NCBI GenBank assembly: GCA_029240245.1
Contig: JARBTJ010000014.1
Coordinates: forward strand, 1-64,000
DNA from: Herbinix sp.
GTDB lineage: Bacteria > Bacillota > Clostridia > Lachnospirales > Lachnospiraceae
Direction: 5' to 3'
Length of the DNA stretch: 64,000 bases
Shown: one piece after another, positions 26,362-35,306 of the stretch
Layout: each line of letters starts with the position of its first letter
How positions within the stretch are numbered: position 1 is the stretch's first letter
The notes under the pieces: generated by a model
Database searches by the model: none
What the model was told of the DNA's origin: nothing
What the model saw: only the letters and a program-made list of their open reading frames with translations
Position numbers and translations under genes: made by a program

Positions 26362-28194
26362 ATGATTAGAGAGGATATCCGGAATATTGCCATAATAGCA
26401 CATGTCGATCACGGTAAAACTACCTTGGTTGATGAATTGTTGAAACAAAGCGGCGTATTTCGATCCAACCAGAATGTTATGGAGAGAGTCATGGACTCGA
26501 ATGCGATTGAACGGGAGCGAGGAATTACCATTCTCTCGAAGAATACTGCCGTATCGTATAACGGAGTCAAGATTAATATAATAGATACCCCTGGCCATGC
26601 TGATTTCGGTGGGGAGGTAGAACGTGTCCTTAAAATGGTAAACGGAGTCGTGTTAGTTGTCGATGCCTTTGAGGGTCCGATGCCACAAACTAAATTCGTA
26701 CTAAAGAAAGCCTTGGAGCTTTCTCTTCCGGTCATCGTATGCATCAACAAAATCGATCGTCCGGAGGCTAGACCTTCCGTCGTAGTGGATGAGGTTCTTG
26801 AATTACTGATGGAGCTAGATGCTGATGATAGCCAGCTAGACTGTCCTTTCATCTTTGCATCTGCCAAAGCCGGTATCGCTACCTTATCTATGGAAGAAGA
26901 AGCCACGGATATGACACCGCTTTTCGAAACAATTATTAATTATATCCCTGCACCACAGGGTGATCCTGATAAAAGTACTCAGGTACTCATCAGTACCATC
27001 GATTATAATGAGTATGTCGGTCGAATTGGAATTGGTAAAGTGGACAATGGAACAATCAAAGTAAACCAGGACGTCGTACTGGTTAATGCACATGAACCGG
27101 ACTACAATGTTAAGGTTAAAATTAATAAGTTGTATGAATTTGACGGCTTGAAAAGGGTAGAGGTGAATGAAGCTACCATTGGAGCGATTGTAGCCATCTC
27201 TGGTATTTCAGACATCCACATTGGTGACACCATTTGCTCTCCGGAAAATCCAGAGGCGATATTGTTCCAGAAAATTTCCGAACCTACCATTGCTATGTTT
27301 TTTATCGTTAATGACAGTCCACTTGCCGGTACAGAAGGTAAATTTGTTACCTCCAGACATTTACGTGAACGCCTGTTCCGCGAATTGAATACGGACGTAA
27401 GCCTTCGCGTAGAAGAAACTGAAACCACCGAAAGCTTTAAAGTATCCGGCCGTGGAGAGTTACATCTCTCCGTTCTGATTGAAAATATGAGACGTGAGGG
27501 CTATGAGTTTTCCGTAAGTAAGGCGGAGGTTTTATATAAAACGGATGAGCAGGGTAAGAAACTAGAGCCTATGGAGCATGCCATGATTGACGTCCCGGAT
27601 GAGTTTACCGGAACCGTAATTGAGAGATTAGGCCAACGTAAGGGTGAGATGATTAACATGCATTCTTCAGGTACCGGTTATACCCGTCTTGAGTTTTCTA
27701 TTCCGGCACGTGGTTTGATCGGATATCGAGGTGAATTCTTAACCGATACTAAGGGGAATGGTATCATCAATACTCTTTTTGATGGTTACGGTCCCTATAA
27801 GGGAGATATCCAATATCGTAAATCCGGTAGTTTGATCGCCTTTGAATCCGGGGAAAGCATTACCTATGGTCTGTTTAATGCACAGGAACGTGGTGTTCTT
27901 TTCATCGGAGCAGGCGTTAAGGTATATTCCGGCATGGTTGTCGGCCAAAACGCAAAGACAGAAGATATTGAAGTAAACGTATGTAAACGTAAGCAGCTTA
28001 CGAATACCCGTGCCTCCGGTTCAGATGATTCACTTAAATTATCCCCTCCTAAGTTATTAAGCTTAGAGCAGGCTTTAGAATTTATTGAGACGGATGAACT
28101 TTTAGAGGTTACACCGCAGAATTTACGTATTCGTAAAAAAATCCTCGATCCTACCATGAGAATGAGGGATAAGAGAAATAAACAAAGTAATTAA
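26362..28194 (+). CDS. typA: Ribosome-associated GTPase TypA/BipA
   Basis: Translational GTPase of the EF-G/LepA class that acts in 50S assembly and stress adaptation. Full length (610 residues): G1 'AHVDHGKTTL', switch I with 'RERGITI', G3 'DTPGHADFGGE', G4 'NKIDRPEARP', G5 'FASAKAG', then the domain II barrel, EF-G-like domains and the TypA-specific C-terminal domain ending 'RKKILDPTMRMRDKRNK'. It has its own promoter and terminator and so appears monocistronic. Confidence 0.96.
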   Translation: MIREDIRNIAIIAHVDHGKTTLVDELLKQSGVFRSNQNVMERVMDSNAIERERGITILSKNTAVSYNGVKINIIDTPGHADFGGEVERVLKMVNGVVLVVDAFEGPMPQTKFVLKKALELSLPVIVCINKIDRPEARPSVVVDEVLELLMELDADDSQLDCPFIFASAKAGIATLSMEEEATDMTPLFETIINYIPAPQGDPDKSTQVLISTIDYNEYVGRIGIGKVDNGTIKVNQDVVLVNAHEPDYNVKVKINKLYEFDGLKRVEVNEATIGAIVAISGISDIHIGDTICSPENPEAILFQKISEPTIAMFFIVNDSPLAGTEGKFVTSRHLRERLFRELNTDVSLRVEETETTESFKVSGRGELHLSVLIENMRREGYEFSVSKAEVLYKTDEQGKKLEPMEHAMIDVPDEFTGTVIERLGQRKGEMINMHSSGTGYTRLEFSIPARGLIGYRGEFLTDTKGNGIINTLFDGYGPYKGDIQYRKSGSLIAFESGESITYGLFNAQERGVLFIGAGVKVYSGMVVGQNAKTEDIEVNVCKRKQLTNTRASGSDDSLKLSPPKLLSLEQALEFIETDELLEVTPQNLRIRKKILDPTMRMRDKRNKQSN

Positions 28195-28203
28195 GATATA
28201 AAT

Positions 28204-28256
28204 AAGGGATTGTTTCGCCACTGGTATTTCGATTAGTGGCGAAACAGTCCCTTTTC
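28204..28256 (+). terminator. Terminator of typA
   Basis: AAGGGATTGTTTCGCCACT (28204-28222) pairs with AGTGGCGAAACAGTCCCTT (28235-28253) with one mismatch, followed by TTCTTTG. A 12-base loop. Confidence 0.85.
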
Positions 28257-28335
28257 TTTGTCAATTAATTAACAATATAGAGTTTAAAATATTGTAGAAA
28301 TGGTATAATTAGTCATATCTACTATCTTCTGTATC

Positions 28336-29136
28336 TTAGGATGATTTGCATAAATCCAAGATTTCCGGCATCATCTGCTCCGGATATTTACGGATATCCT
28401 TTACCTCGGTAATATGATATTTTTCAAGAATTTCCTTAAAATAAGACTTCAATGCGTCCTTCGCTGCAATTCGGTTTCCAAATTTATCTCGGGAAATCTT
28501 AAGATATGCTTTCTCGGAATTCATCATGGACTGCAACGCCTTTAAGCCGTACCAGGAAAATGCATCCAAAACCGCATCGATCAATTCCTTTTCTCCATCA
28601 CTTAAATAATCCTCACCAAACTCAAGTGTATGGACCCCGCAATGCTTCATACTTTCATAAATCTTCGTATAGGGAGTATATTCACTGTTCAGGCAACAAT
28701 CCTCCTGGAAAGCCTCTTTATCATACAAGGCAAGGGAAAAAGCCTGTGTATAATATAAATGAAATTGAACATAGGAGGCACAGGTTTCACCATCCGTTTT
28801 ATTAACAATATAATAAGCAACTGCATAAATCTTAGAAGCCATTATCTTAGATAATGCAGCTTTTTTACTCTTTTTGAATGCGACAGTCGTCAGACATTCT
28901 TTGCGCTTTAACAATAAGTCATAATAATATTCCGGATCTTCCAATATTGTCAGCAATTTATTGGAATACTCGCTGGTAGGAATATCCCCCTCCATATAAC
29001 GGATAATTGTAGTCTCTCCCCAACCAAGCAGCTTTGCCAAAGGTTTCTTTCCAATGCGATAGCGATCAAGGATTAATTTAATCTCATCACAGGAAATAAT
29101 ACCTTCCTTCTCAATTTCGAATCTGCTATTTTTCAT
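28336..29136 (-). CDS. Helix-turn-helix plus Panacea (SocA-like antitoxin) domain protein
   Basis: A 266-residue protein in two parts. Residues about 15-60 form a helix-turn-helix like that of MqsA/GepA-type antitoxins ('YRIGKKPLAKLLGWGETTIIRYMEGDIPTSEYSNKLLTILEDPEYYYDLL'). Residues about 100-240 match the Panacea / SocA-like (DUF4065) fold: 'AVAYYIVNKTDGETCASYVQFHLYYTQAFSLALYDKEAFQEDCCLNSEYTPYTKIYESMKHCG'. Panacea proteins are antitoxins for many unrelated toxins, usually encoded next to them. Here no toxin gene is adjacent: typA converges on one side and an AI-2E permease lies on the other. The ATG at 29136 has GAGAGG seven bases upstream. It may be a stand-alone regulator or an orphan antitoxin. 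Confidence 0.75.
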   Translation of the reverse strand: MKNSRFEIEKEGIISCDEIKLILDRYRIGKKPLAKLLGWGETTIIRYMEGDIPTSEYSNKLLTILEDPEYYYDLLLKRKECLTTVAFKKSKKAALSKIMASKIYAVAYYIVNKTDGETCASYVQFHLYYTQAFSLALYDKEAFQEDCCLNSEYTPYTKIYESMKHCGVHTLEFGEDYLSDGEKELIDAVLDAFSWYGLKALQSMMNSEKAYLKISRDKFGNRIAAKDALKSYFKEILEKYHITEVKDIRKYPEQMMPEILDLCKSS

Positions 29137-29291
29137 ATACATTCCTCTCAGTTATAGATTGATATCATCTGTTTTAGCGTTTTCTAGTATATGATACCAC
29201 TATTCCCTTGAAATGTACATCGAACTTTAGGATTAATTTGTAAAATTGTTAAAAATTTATTTAAAAATGCAAATCTACGTGTCAATTTATG

Positions 29292-30413
29292 TTAAAATTT
29301 ACGAAATTCATTGATATCATGGACTATAATTTTAAATCCTCGGATGATTCGGTTAAACATTCCGATACGATATAGGTTAACACATACCATACCGATGGGA
29401 ATACCAAGTATCATGCCTAAGACACTGTAAAAACGATATCCGATAAACATAAATACCAACGTTTCCAACGGACTGATCCCAATACTGTCTCCCACCATTT
29501 TGGGCTGCAGAATCTGCTTTAATATCTGACAAATCAAATACACGACAACCAGGCCAATCGCTCTGACATAATTGCCGGTCACCATTTCAATAATAGCCCA
29601 TGGCCACAAGATTGCACCGGTTCCAAATACAGGAAGCAAATCCAAAAAGGCAATTCCAAGTGCAAGTAAAAAAGAGTAACCCACTCCTAAAATCTCAAAA
29701 GCAACAAACATGATAACCGTTAAAACCAGCATAATCTTAAATTGCGCTTTAAAATAACCGCCAAATGCCGTCTTGAAATTATCATAGATCAAATGCCATA
29801 CATTGGTGACAGACGCTGGCATGTATTTCTTTAATCCTGCAACCAGTTCGTCCCTGCTTACCGTGAAAAAATAAGCGGATAAGATAACTACGATAAGCAT
29901 CAAAAATATTTCTGCAATACCTCTGGCAAAATTTCCTGCTGTCGACATAGTCGGAGGATCAATTCCATTCACAAAATTAATAACAATTTCTCCGACCTTA
30001 CCGGTTAAATTATCGATAATCCCTTGTACACTGCTCGGAAGCTTCAACGAAAGCTGACGTATTTGCTCCGAAACCTTATTCAACTGTTCTCCCACTTCGT
30101 TCGTAATGGTCGGTAAATCATTTATTAATTGTACTATTTCTTTAATCAGCAGTGATATCAGCAGATAGGCCAACCCTACGATACTAGCTATAACTGCGAC
30201 AATGATAATCGCAGAACTGTGCTTGCGAAGCATTTTAACCTTTTTCTCCAGGAACCGAACAAGCGGGTTAGCAATCATAGCCACGATCCAACCGATAACA
30301 AAGGGCATAAAAAACTTTAGTAATTCAGGTAATAAAAAAAGAACAAATAGGACTGCGCCTGTGGCCAATATAAAATTAATGAATATTTTGATATATAATA
30401 TAAACTTACTCAT
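29292..30413 (-). CDS. AI-2E family / YtvI-like membrane transporter
   Basis: A 373-residue protein with about eight membrane helices in the arrangement of the AI-2E (TqsA/PerM) family: two N-terminal helices, the amphipathic stretch 'IRQLSLKLPSSVQGIIDNLTGKVGEIV', then a C-terminal block with 'LALGIAFLDLLPVFGTGAILWPWAIIEMVTGN' and 'LQPKMVGDSIGISPLETLVFMFIGYRFYSVLGMILGIPIGM'. The sporulation protein YtvI belongs to this family and has a similar length, so a sporulation role is possible. I start at the ATG at 30413 with GGAGGGG five bases upstream. No partner genes. Confidence 0.85.
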   Translation of the reverse strand: MSKFILYIKIFINFILATGAVLFVLFLLPELLKFFMPFVIGWIVAMIANPLVRFLEKKVKMLRKHSSAIIIVAVIASIVGLAYLLISLLIKEIVQLINDLPTITNEVGEQLNKVSEQIRQLSLKLPSSVQGIIDNLTGKVGEIVINFVNGIDPPTMSTAGNFARGIAEIFLMLIVVILSAYFFTVSRDELVAGLKKYMPASVTNVWHLIYDNFKTAFGGYFKAQFKIMLVLTVIMFVAFEILGVGYSFLLALGIAFLDLLPVFGTGAILWPWAIIEMVTGNYVRAIGLVVVYLICQILKQILQPKMVGDSIGISPLETLVFMFIGYRFYSVLGMILGIPIGMVCVNLYRIGMFNRIIRGFKIIVHDINEFRKF

Positions 30414-30491
30414 AAGCCCCTCCAAATTTTCATGAGTTTTATTATCTACAATTCTAATTTACTATAATATATTTATCAAGGATTAGCAAAT

Positions 30492-31340
30492 TCATCCTTT
30501 ATGATTCAAAATTGATCTAAAAAATAAAGTGATAAAGAACAAAAATGCTGCGATAATAACAATGGTGGGACCGGTTGCTGTTCCGACAAAATAAGAGATA
30601 ATCAGTCCTGTTATTCCTGAAAACAGGGATATGATAATGGAAAACAGATGATATTCACGCATATTCGAGGCAAAATTTCTGCTTGCCGCGGCAGGTAATA
30701 TCAGCAGAGCATTGATGATTAGGATTCCAACCCATTTGATAGAGAACATAACAATCACCGCAATTATTACACTAAAGCAGTCCTCCATGAAATTGCAGTT
30801 TATTTTCTTACTTCGAGCCAGGGATTCATTGACTCCGGCTGCATGAAGCTTATTAAAACCAAAAAACCAGAAAATTAAAGTAATGATGAAAATAATGACC
30901 AGGGTTCCTATTTCCTGTATCGAAATGCTTAGTATATCGCCAACCAATAACCCGGAATATTTTGAAAAGTTTCCTCCCCTCGATAATATAACCAAACCGA
31001 TTGCCATGCTTAAGGAGGAGAACACGGAGATTACCGTATCTGTCGATACGGTTTTCCTTCTTTTGATTTTATTTAACAGGAGTGCGAACAGGATACCAAA
31101 CACAAGTAGTGTAAGATTGGTATCCACTATACCGAGTATTGCTCCAATAGAGACGCCGGTAAGTGCGGAATGTCCTAAGGCATCGGAGAAAAAAGCCATC
31201 TTATTGTTCACGATCATAGTTCCCAGAATTCCAAACAATGGTGTAATAATCACTATGGCTAGTAGTGCGTTTTTCATAAAATCATATTGTATCCACGGAA
31301 ATGGCAAAACCGTTTCCATAATGCTGTATAAGGTATCCAT
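30492..31340 (-). CDS. Metal ABC transporter permease (ZnuB/MntB family)
   Basis: A 282-residue membrane protein with eight or nine helices of the ABC-3 family that imports Zn2+ or Mn2+ with the ATPase and binding protein encoded just upstream. Features: 'PLFGILGTMIVNNKMAFFSDALGHSALTGVSIGAILGI' early, and 'IKWVGILIINALLILPAAASRNFASNMREYHLFSIIISLFSGITGLIISYFVGTATGPTIVIIAAFLFF' late. The ATG at 31340 has AGGAG seven bases upstream and a product typical of the family. About 190 bases separate it from the ATPase gene in the same direction. Confidence 0.9.
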   Translation of the reverse strand: MDTLYSIMETVLPFPWIQYDFMKNALLAIVIITPLFGILGTMIVNNKMAFFSDALGHSALTGVSIGAILGIVDTNLTLLVFGILFALLLNKIKRRKTVSTDTVISVFSSLSMAIGLVILSRGGNFSKYSGLLVGDILSISIQEIGTLVIIFIITLIFWFFGFNKLHAAGVNESLARSKKINCNFMEDCFSVIIAVIVMFSIKWVGILIINALLILPAAASRNFASNMREYHLFSIIISLFSGITGLIISYFVGTATGPTIVIIAAFLFFITLFFRSILNHKG

Positions 31341-31530
31341 TGTGACTCCTGTCTTAATCATAATCATGATTTGTCATAAATTACCTATTATTTCGTATTG
31401 TTTTGAATGAAATTTTACCAGAATAATTACTTATTTACTAAAAATATAAATTTTCATACATCCTATATTAAAAGGTCTTCTTCTATTTATTTTTTACGAA
31501 TTGCACAGATTATGATACTATTTATTCTTT

Positions 31531-32319
31531 CTATTTAGGATAAACCCTTTCACCAAATATTTCTTTAAATTCATCACTGTTAAGTACCTCCGTCGGATTG
31601 CCTTCCTTTATAATCCGTTTATTCATCAGTATAACATGATCGGCATATTTTTTAACAAACTCAAAATCATGGGAAACAATAATCATAGCCAAATCAAAAT
31701 TGCTCTTAAGCTTTCCTATGTTTTCATAGAACAATTCCATACCGTTTTTATCAATGCCGGATACTGGTTCATCAAGTAACAGAAGATTCGGAACAGGCGT
31801 GATTGCAATGGATAATAAGACACGCTGCAACTCACCTCCGGATAAATCGCAGGCTCTTTTATCGACCAGATCCTGGGCTTCAAATACACGCAGCTGTTCT
31901 TTAATTGTATGATAAACCTTGGGATTTTTGCGGAAAAATATTGGTGAATTACTGATATATCCGGCAAATAAATCATATACGCTCATCGGAGTATTTTTTT
32001 CCATGTTGATGTATTGCGGTACATATCCTATTTTTAAATTCATAAGAGTCTGGTTTCTCAAATCATTGATTTCGATACTACCTTCATGTTTGATTTCGCC
32101 AAGAATAGCTTTAATCAGAGTGGATTTGCCGGCTCCGTTTTTACCAATGATCACCGTTATTTTACCACAATGGATATGCAGATTGATATTTTCTATGATG
32201 GTCTGTGCCCCGTCTCTGACACTGATATCTTTTATCTGGATACAATGAAGTCCGCATGCAGTATCCGGTTGGATATGGGAAGTAATTATTTTTCTTTTTT
32301 TTATCCTGTTTTCTTTCAC
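31531..32319 (-). CDS. Metal ABC transporter ATPase (ZnuC family)
   Basis: A 262-residue ATPase: Walker A GKNGAGKST, signature 'LSGGELQRVLLSIAI', Walker B 'LLLLDEPVSGID', H-loop 'VSHDFEFV'. About 30 residues rich in Lys, His and Cys (IKKRKIITSHIQPDTACGLHCIQ) precede the ABC fold, an extension not usual for the family. The start is a GTG at 32319 with GAAGGG five bases upstream. It is separated from the binding-protein gene by 527 bases containing a tandem repeat array, so it may need its own promoter. Confidence 0.9.
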   Translation of the reverse strand: MKENRIKKRKIITSHIQPDTACGLHCIQIKDISVRDGAQTIIENINLHIHCGKITVIIGKNGAGKSTLIKAILGEIKHEGSIEINDLRNQTLMNLKIGYVPQYINMEKNTPMSVYDLFAGYISNSPIFFRKNPKVYHTIKEQLRVFEAQDLVDKRACDLSGGELQRVLLSIAITPVPNLLLLDEPVSGIDKNGMELFYENIGKLKSNFDLAMIIVSHDFEFVKKYADHVILMNKRIIKEGNPTEVLNSDEFKEIFGERVYPK

Positions 32320-32514
32320 ATTATCCCTTCTTCCTATGATTATCTGAAACTACATGCTTACTATTTCATAATCTATCTTTTGCTATAAATCGTACATAAT
32401 GATAAAATATTAAGAGGCAACAGATCACAACAATCAGAAGCTTGGTTCTACGAATCATATATAGTTATTTAAATATAAAACATTCCCCTTCCATACCATT
32501 ATATTGTATTAATA

Positions 32515-32770
32515 GGAACCTGTAAATTCCATAGTTGCATTAATAAGAAGAATATTCGAAATACATTTCCAGGCCTGAAAAAAGAGAAATATTCGATAGC
32601 ATATCCATTGCTTCATTAAAAATAGAAATACTCGATTGTATTTCTATAGTTTATTAAATGAGAATATTTGATAGCATTTCCATAGCTTCATTAAAAAGGG
32701 AAATACTCGATTGTATTTCTATAGCTTTATAAAAAAAGAATATTTGATAGCATTTCCATAGCCTCATCAA
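32515..32770. repeat. Degenerate tandem repeat array of 36-39 bp units
   Basis: About seven imperfect units with a core of the form TTCGATAGCATTTCCATAGCTTCATTAAAA (broken into the pieces ATAGCATTTCCATAG and CTTCATTAAAAA). The CG/TG of the core falls at 32557, 32594, 32633, 32669, 32708 and 32745, giving spacings of 37, 39, 36, 39 and 37. Two alternating sub-types occur (GATAGCATTTCC and GATTGTATTTCT). The array lies between the binding-protein gene and the ATPase gene. The rest of 32320-32846 is AT-rich without a visible gene. Confidence 0.85.
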
Positions 32771-32846
32771 TAAAATAAGTATGCTACATATATCTGACAG
32801 CTGTATTTCTTCCTGTATCAGCGGATCTTCGTATTGAAGATTTTAT

Positions 32847-33830
32847 CTATCTTTTAAAGGCTTCCTCCAGCATACGTATATTCTCCTCCATCGCATCTAA
32901 GTACGAATCCTTAGAGCCATCTCCGGTCACAGCCGTATCAACAATATATACCTTTGCTTGCGTCTCTGCTTCGATTCTCTTTGCTATGGAATCGCTGTAC
33001 TGCTGCTCCGTAAACAAATACGGGATATCTTCCCTGATTACCGAATCTATAATCTCTGCAACATCACCGGCACTAAGAGCAGTATCCTCATCCAGCGGTA
33101 CTGCATAAGCCACTTTAAGACCTATCCGAGCTGCAAGATAAGCAAAAGAATTATGGAAGATAATCGCCTGCTGATCCGATGCGGCTGAAGTTTCGCCGGA
33201 AGAATAGCTCAGAGCGTCCAACTCGCTGTCCAAAGCATTCACTCTGTTTATATAAGTATCGGCATTTATATCAATATCTTCCGTTAATTGTTTCCTATCA
33301 TCATTTTGGCTAATAACGTAGTCCTTTAGTCCATCCCGTACATTTTGAATCTGCTTTATATATAGTTTCGGATCAAGCCATACATGAGCATTCAAACCAG
33401 ATTCCGAAGTCTCCACATCACCGACTTCCAAAACATTCTCCGGAAGCATTGTAATCTCCTTGCTAGCATCAACAATTGTTAATGCCGGATAATCATCAAT
33501 GACCTCCTCTAAAAAGCCTTCCATTCCACCACCGTTGATGACAAGGATATCTGCGGCCGCGATAGATTTCATATCCTCCGTTGTTAATTGGTAATCATGC
33601 AGGCATCCTGTATTTAAATCGGTTAAGCTCTTGATTTCTATCTCATCCATTTGCCCTGCAAGGTTTAGCCCAATCATATATACCGGATAAAAGGTTGTCA
33701 GTACTTTAATCTTGTCATCATTTTGAGATACTTCCTTCTGGTTATCCGATGTGACAACTGTTGTAATAATTATTCCGGCAACCGTCACCAACACCATGGC
33801 AATTAATAATATTAATATTTTATTCCTCAT
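32847..33830 (-). CDS. Metal ABC transporter substrate-binding protein (zinc type)
   Basis: A 327-residue protein of the ZnuA/TroA cluster, captured on the outer face. Residues 5-28 form an uncleaved anchor or signal; there is no lipobox cysteine, so it is probably held by this N-terminal helix, which is unusual for a Gram-positive binding protein. The metal ligands are visible: His in 'GCLHDYQLT', His in 'NAHVWLDPKLY', His in 'IIFHNSFAYLAARIGLK', and an acidic residue in 'YLFTEQQYS'. Three histidines point to zinc, but the choice against manganese is inference. There is no His-rich loop. It has a consensus promoter with a palindrome at the start point and is bracketed by two repeat arrays. 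Confidence 0.9.
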   Translation of the reverse strand: MRNKILILLIAMVLVTVAGIIITTVVTSDNQKEVSQNDDKIKVLTTFYPVYMIGLNLAGQMDEIEIKSLTDLNTGCLHDYQLTTEDMKSIAAADILVINGGGMEGFLEEVIDDYPALTIVDASKEITMLPENVLEVGDVETSESGLNAHVWLDPKLYIKQIQNVRDGLKDYVISQNDDRKQLTEDIDINADTYINRVNALDSELDALSYSSGETSAASDQQAIIFHNSFAYLAARIGLKVAYAVPLDEDTALSAGDVAEIIDSVIREDIPYLFTEQQYSDSIAKRIEAETQAKVYIVDTAVTGDGSKDSYLDAMEENIRMLEEAFKR

Positions 33831-33847
33831 AATATATCCTCTCTAAT

Positions 33848-33862
33848 TGCAATTGATTTGCA
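33848..33862. promoter_or_regulatory. Palindrome TGCAA-N5-TTGCA at the transcription start, candidate metal-regulator operator
   Basis: A perfect 5-5-5 palindrome placed at the expected start point of the binding-protein transcript, between promoter and ribosome binding site. A repressor here would block initiation. Its identity (a Zur- or other Fur-family site) is inference; it does not match the Bacillus Zur box as I remember it. Confidence 0.4.
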
Positions 33863-33869
33863 TTTACAT

Positions 33870-33898
33870 ATTATATTATAAGTATTACCCTCTGTCAA
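33870..33898 (-). promoter_or_regulatory. Consensus promoter of the metal-binding-protein gene
   Basis: TTGACA (33893-33898) and TATAAT (33870-33875) on the minus strand with exactly 17 bases between them. The start codon is about 32 bases beyond the expected start point. Confidence 0.85.
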
Positions 33899-33929
33899 CT
33901 CGTTTAGACGATACCCGATAACTCCTTTC

Positions 33930-34265
33930 GATGCCTCCTATTAACTCCTTCTGTAGTACACTGTTAGCTCCTTTCGACGGCTACTGATGCTTTCTCAAAA
34001 ATGGACCCTGATAACTCCAATTGTCGAACTCTATCAACTCCTTTCGGCGGTCCCTGATGCTTCCTTAAAAATGGCTCCTATTAACTAACTTTCGACGGAT
34101 CCTGTTAGCTCCTTTTGCCGACCCCTGATGCTTCGTTAAAAAAGCTCCTATTAACTAACTTTCGACGGATCCTGTTAGCTCCTTTCGGCGGCCCCTGATG
34201 CTTCCTTAAAAAGGCTCCTAATAACTAACTTTCGACGGATCCTGTTAGCTCCTTTCGACGGCTAC
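33930..34265. repeat. Tandem repeat array of 70-bp units built of 34-37 bp halves
   Basis: CTCC marks the start of each half unit at 34038, 34075, 34109, 34145, 34179, 34215 and 34249 (steps 37, 34, 36, 34, 36, 34); full units repeat every 70-71 bases. Half A reads CTCCTTTCGGCGG then GATGCTTCCTTAAAAA; half B reads CTCCTATTAACTAACTTTCG then ACGGATCCTGTTAG. Copies before 34038 are more diverged. It lies upstream of the promoter of the metal-binding-protein gene and shares GCTTCnTTAAAAAGG with the array at 32515-32770. Confidence 0.9.
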
Positions 34266-34577
34266 TGGGAAGCTTCTATCCGTTACATGTGGATTTCACT
34301 GTGATAATACCTTCTCCCGTACCCATTTTAGAAACAAATCCATAAACACTTGTTGGGGGTAAATGAGTGTATAGAAAATAGATTACTTTTCAGAGCTGCT
34401 ATTTCATAAACTTACTTGTTTTATATGAAAATTTATGCTATTATTTCACATAATTATATAGGTATAGCACATGCTTTAAAATATCAGAGCACCTCTACAT
34501 AATATCATGAACTGATATTAACGGGCTCCTATCGCCTGTAGCTCATACTTAGATACCAATCATATGGAGGCATAAAA
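34266..34577 (+). promoter_or_regulatory. Leader region of the ECF S-component gene
   Basis: No gene. The last 120 bases may fold: AATATCAG (about 34478-34485) pairs perfectly with CTGATATT (about 34512-34519) around a 26-base segment, and CTACA downstream of it can pair with TGTAG (about 34538). This looks like a structured leader, as expected upstream of vitamin transporters, but I cannot assign it to TPP, FMN, preQ1, THF or cobalamin riboswitches. Confidence 0.35.
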
Positions 34578-35087
34578 ATGAAAACAAATAAAATAATTAA
34601 GTTAGTAACTGCCGCATTACTTGCAAGTATTACCTGTGTCGCAACGATAACGATTAAAATTAACTATGGTACTGGTGGAGGATATATTCATCCCGGTGAT
34701 GCATTTGTTTTATTATCCGGTATCATTCTCGGACCATTATATGGGGGTATTTCCGCCGGAATAGGCTCCATGTTCGCAGATCTCTTCTTAGGTGCTCCCC
34801 AGTACGCAGCAGCTACTTTCGTTTTAAAACTACTTACTGCAGTAGCTTCCGGTATTATCTACCGTAAAATACGTTTTCTTCCGGTTGTATTTGCCGGTAT
34901 CATCGGAGGCATCATTGTAACAAGCGGATATTTTATCTATGAAAGATTCCTCTATGGTACTTTTGGAGCGGCACTTGTCGGCGTCCCATTTAATATTATA
35001 CAGAATCTAGCGGCACTTGTAATGGCTTTTCTCTTGTTGCCTCTCCTTAAGAAGGTACCTCAGATTAAAGCTATGATGGAGAAATAG
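34578..35087 (+). CDS. ECF transporter S component
   Basis: A 169-residue membrane protein with five or six helices, the substrate-binding subunit of an energy-coupling-factor vitamin importer. 'GGGYIHPGDAFVLLSGIILGPLYGGISAGIGSMFADLFLGAPQYAAATFVLKLLTAVASGIIYRK' is the typical S-component pattern of the PF07155/PF12822 type; the AAxxAG-like interaction helix is near the start (LVTAALLASITCVATI). The substrate cannot be told from sequence. The EcfA/EcfT module is not here, as usual for group II transporters. A perfect GGAGG lies ten bases before the ATG. Confidence 0.85.
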   Translation: MKTNKIIKLVTAALLASITCVATITIKINYGTGGGYIHPGDAFVLLSGIILGPLYGGISAGIGSMFADLFLGAPQYAAATFVLKLLTAVASGIIYRKIRFLPVVFAGIIGGIIVTSGYFIYERFLYGTFGAALVGVPFNIIQNLAALVMAFLLLPLLKKVPQIKAMMEK

Positions 35088-35270
35088 CCTACCGATATCA
35101 TTATGTTAAATGCTAGGTATCAATACGGTTCAAATGGATTAATTTATGTGCAATAACCGATGAAAACAGGTAGTAATGTGAATCATTAATACTAATTAAG
35201 ATTTATTAATATTTTCAACATATATTAATAATTTTCATGGCTCTCATAATATTATATAAAACAACCTGTA

Positions 35271-35299
35271 TTGACATTTGTTCCTGTCAGTTTTATAAT
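35271..35299 (+). promoter_or_regulatory. Consensus promoter of the ZTP riboswitch-pflB transcript
   Basis: TTGACA (35271-35276), 17 bases, TATAAT (35294-35299): a perfect match to the housekeeping consensus. Initiation near 35306, at the first base of the aptamer. Confidence 0.9.
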
Positions 35300-35306
35300 C
35301 TAATTA

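Noticed and set aside
32515-34265. Could the regular repeats be CRISPR arrays?
   Set aside because: The units are contiguous and diverge all along their length; there are no constant repeats separated by unique spacers and no cas genes.
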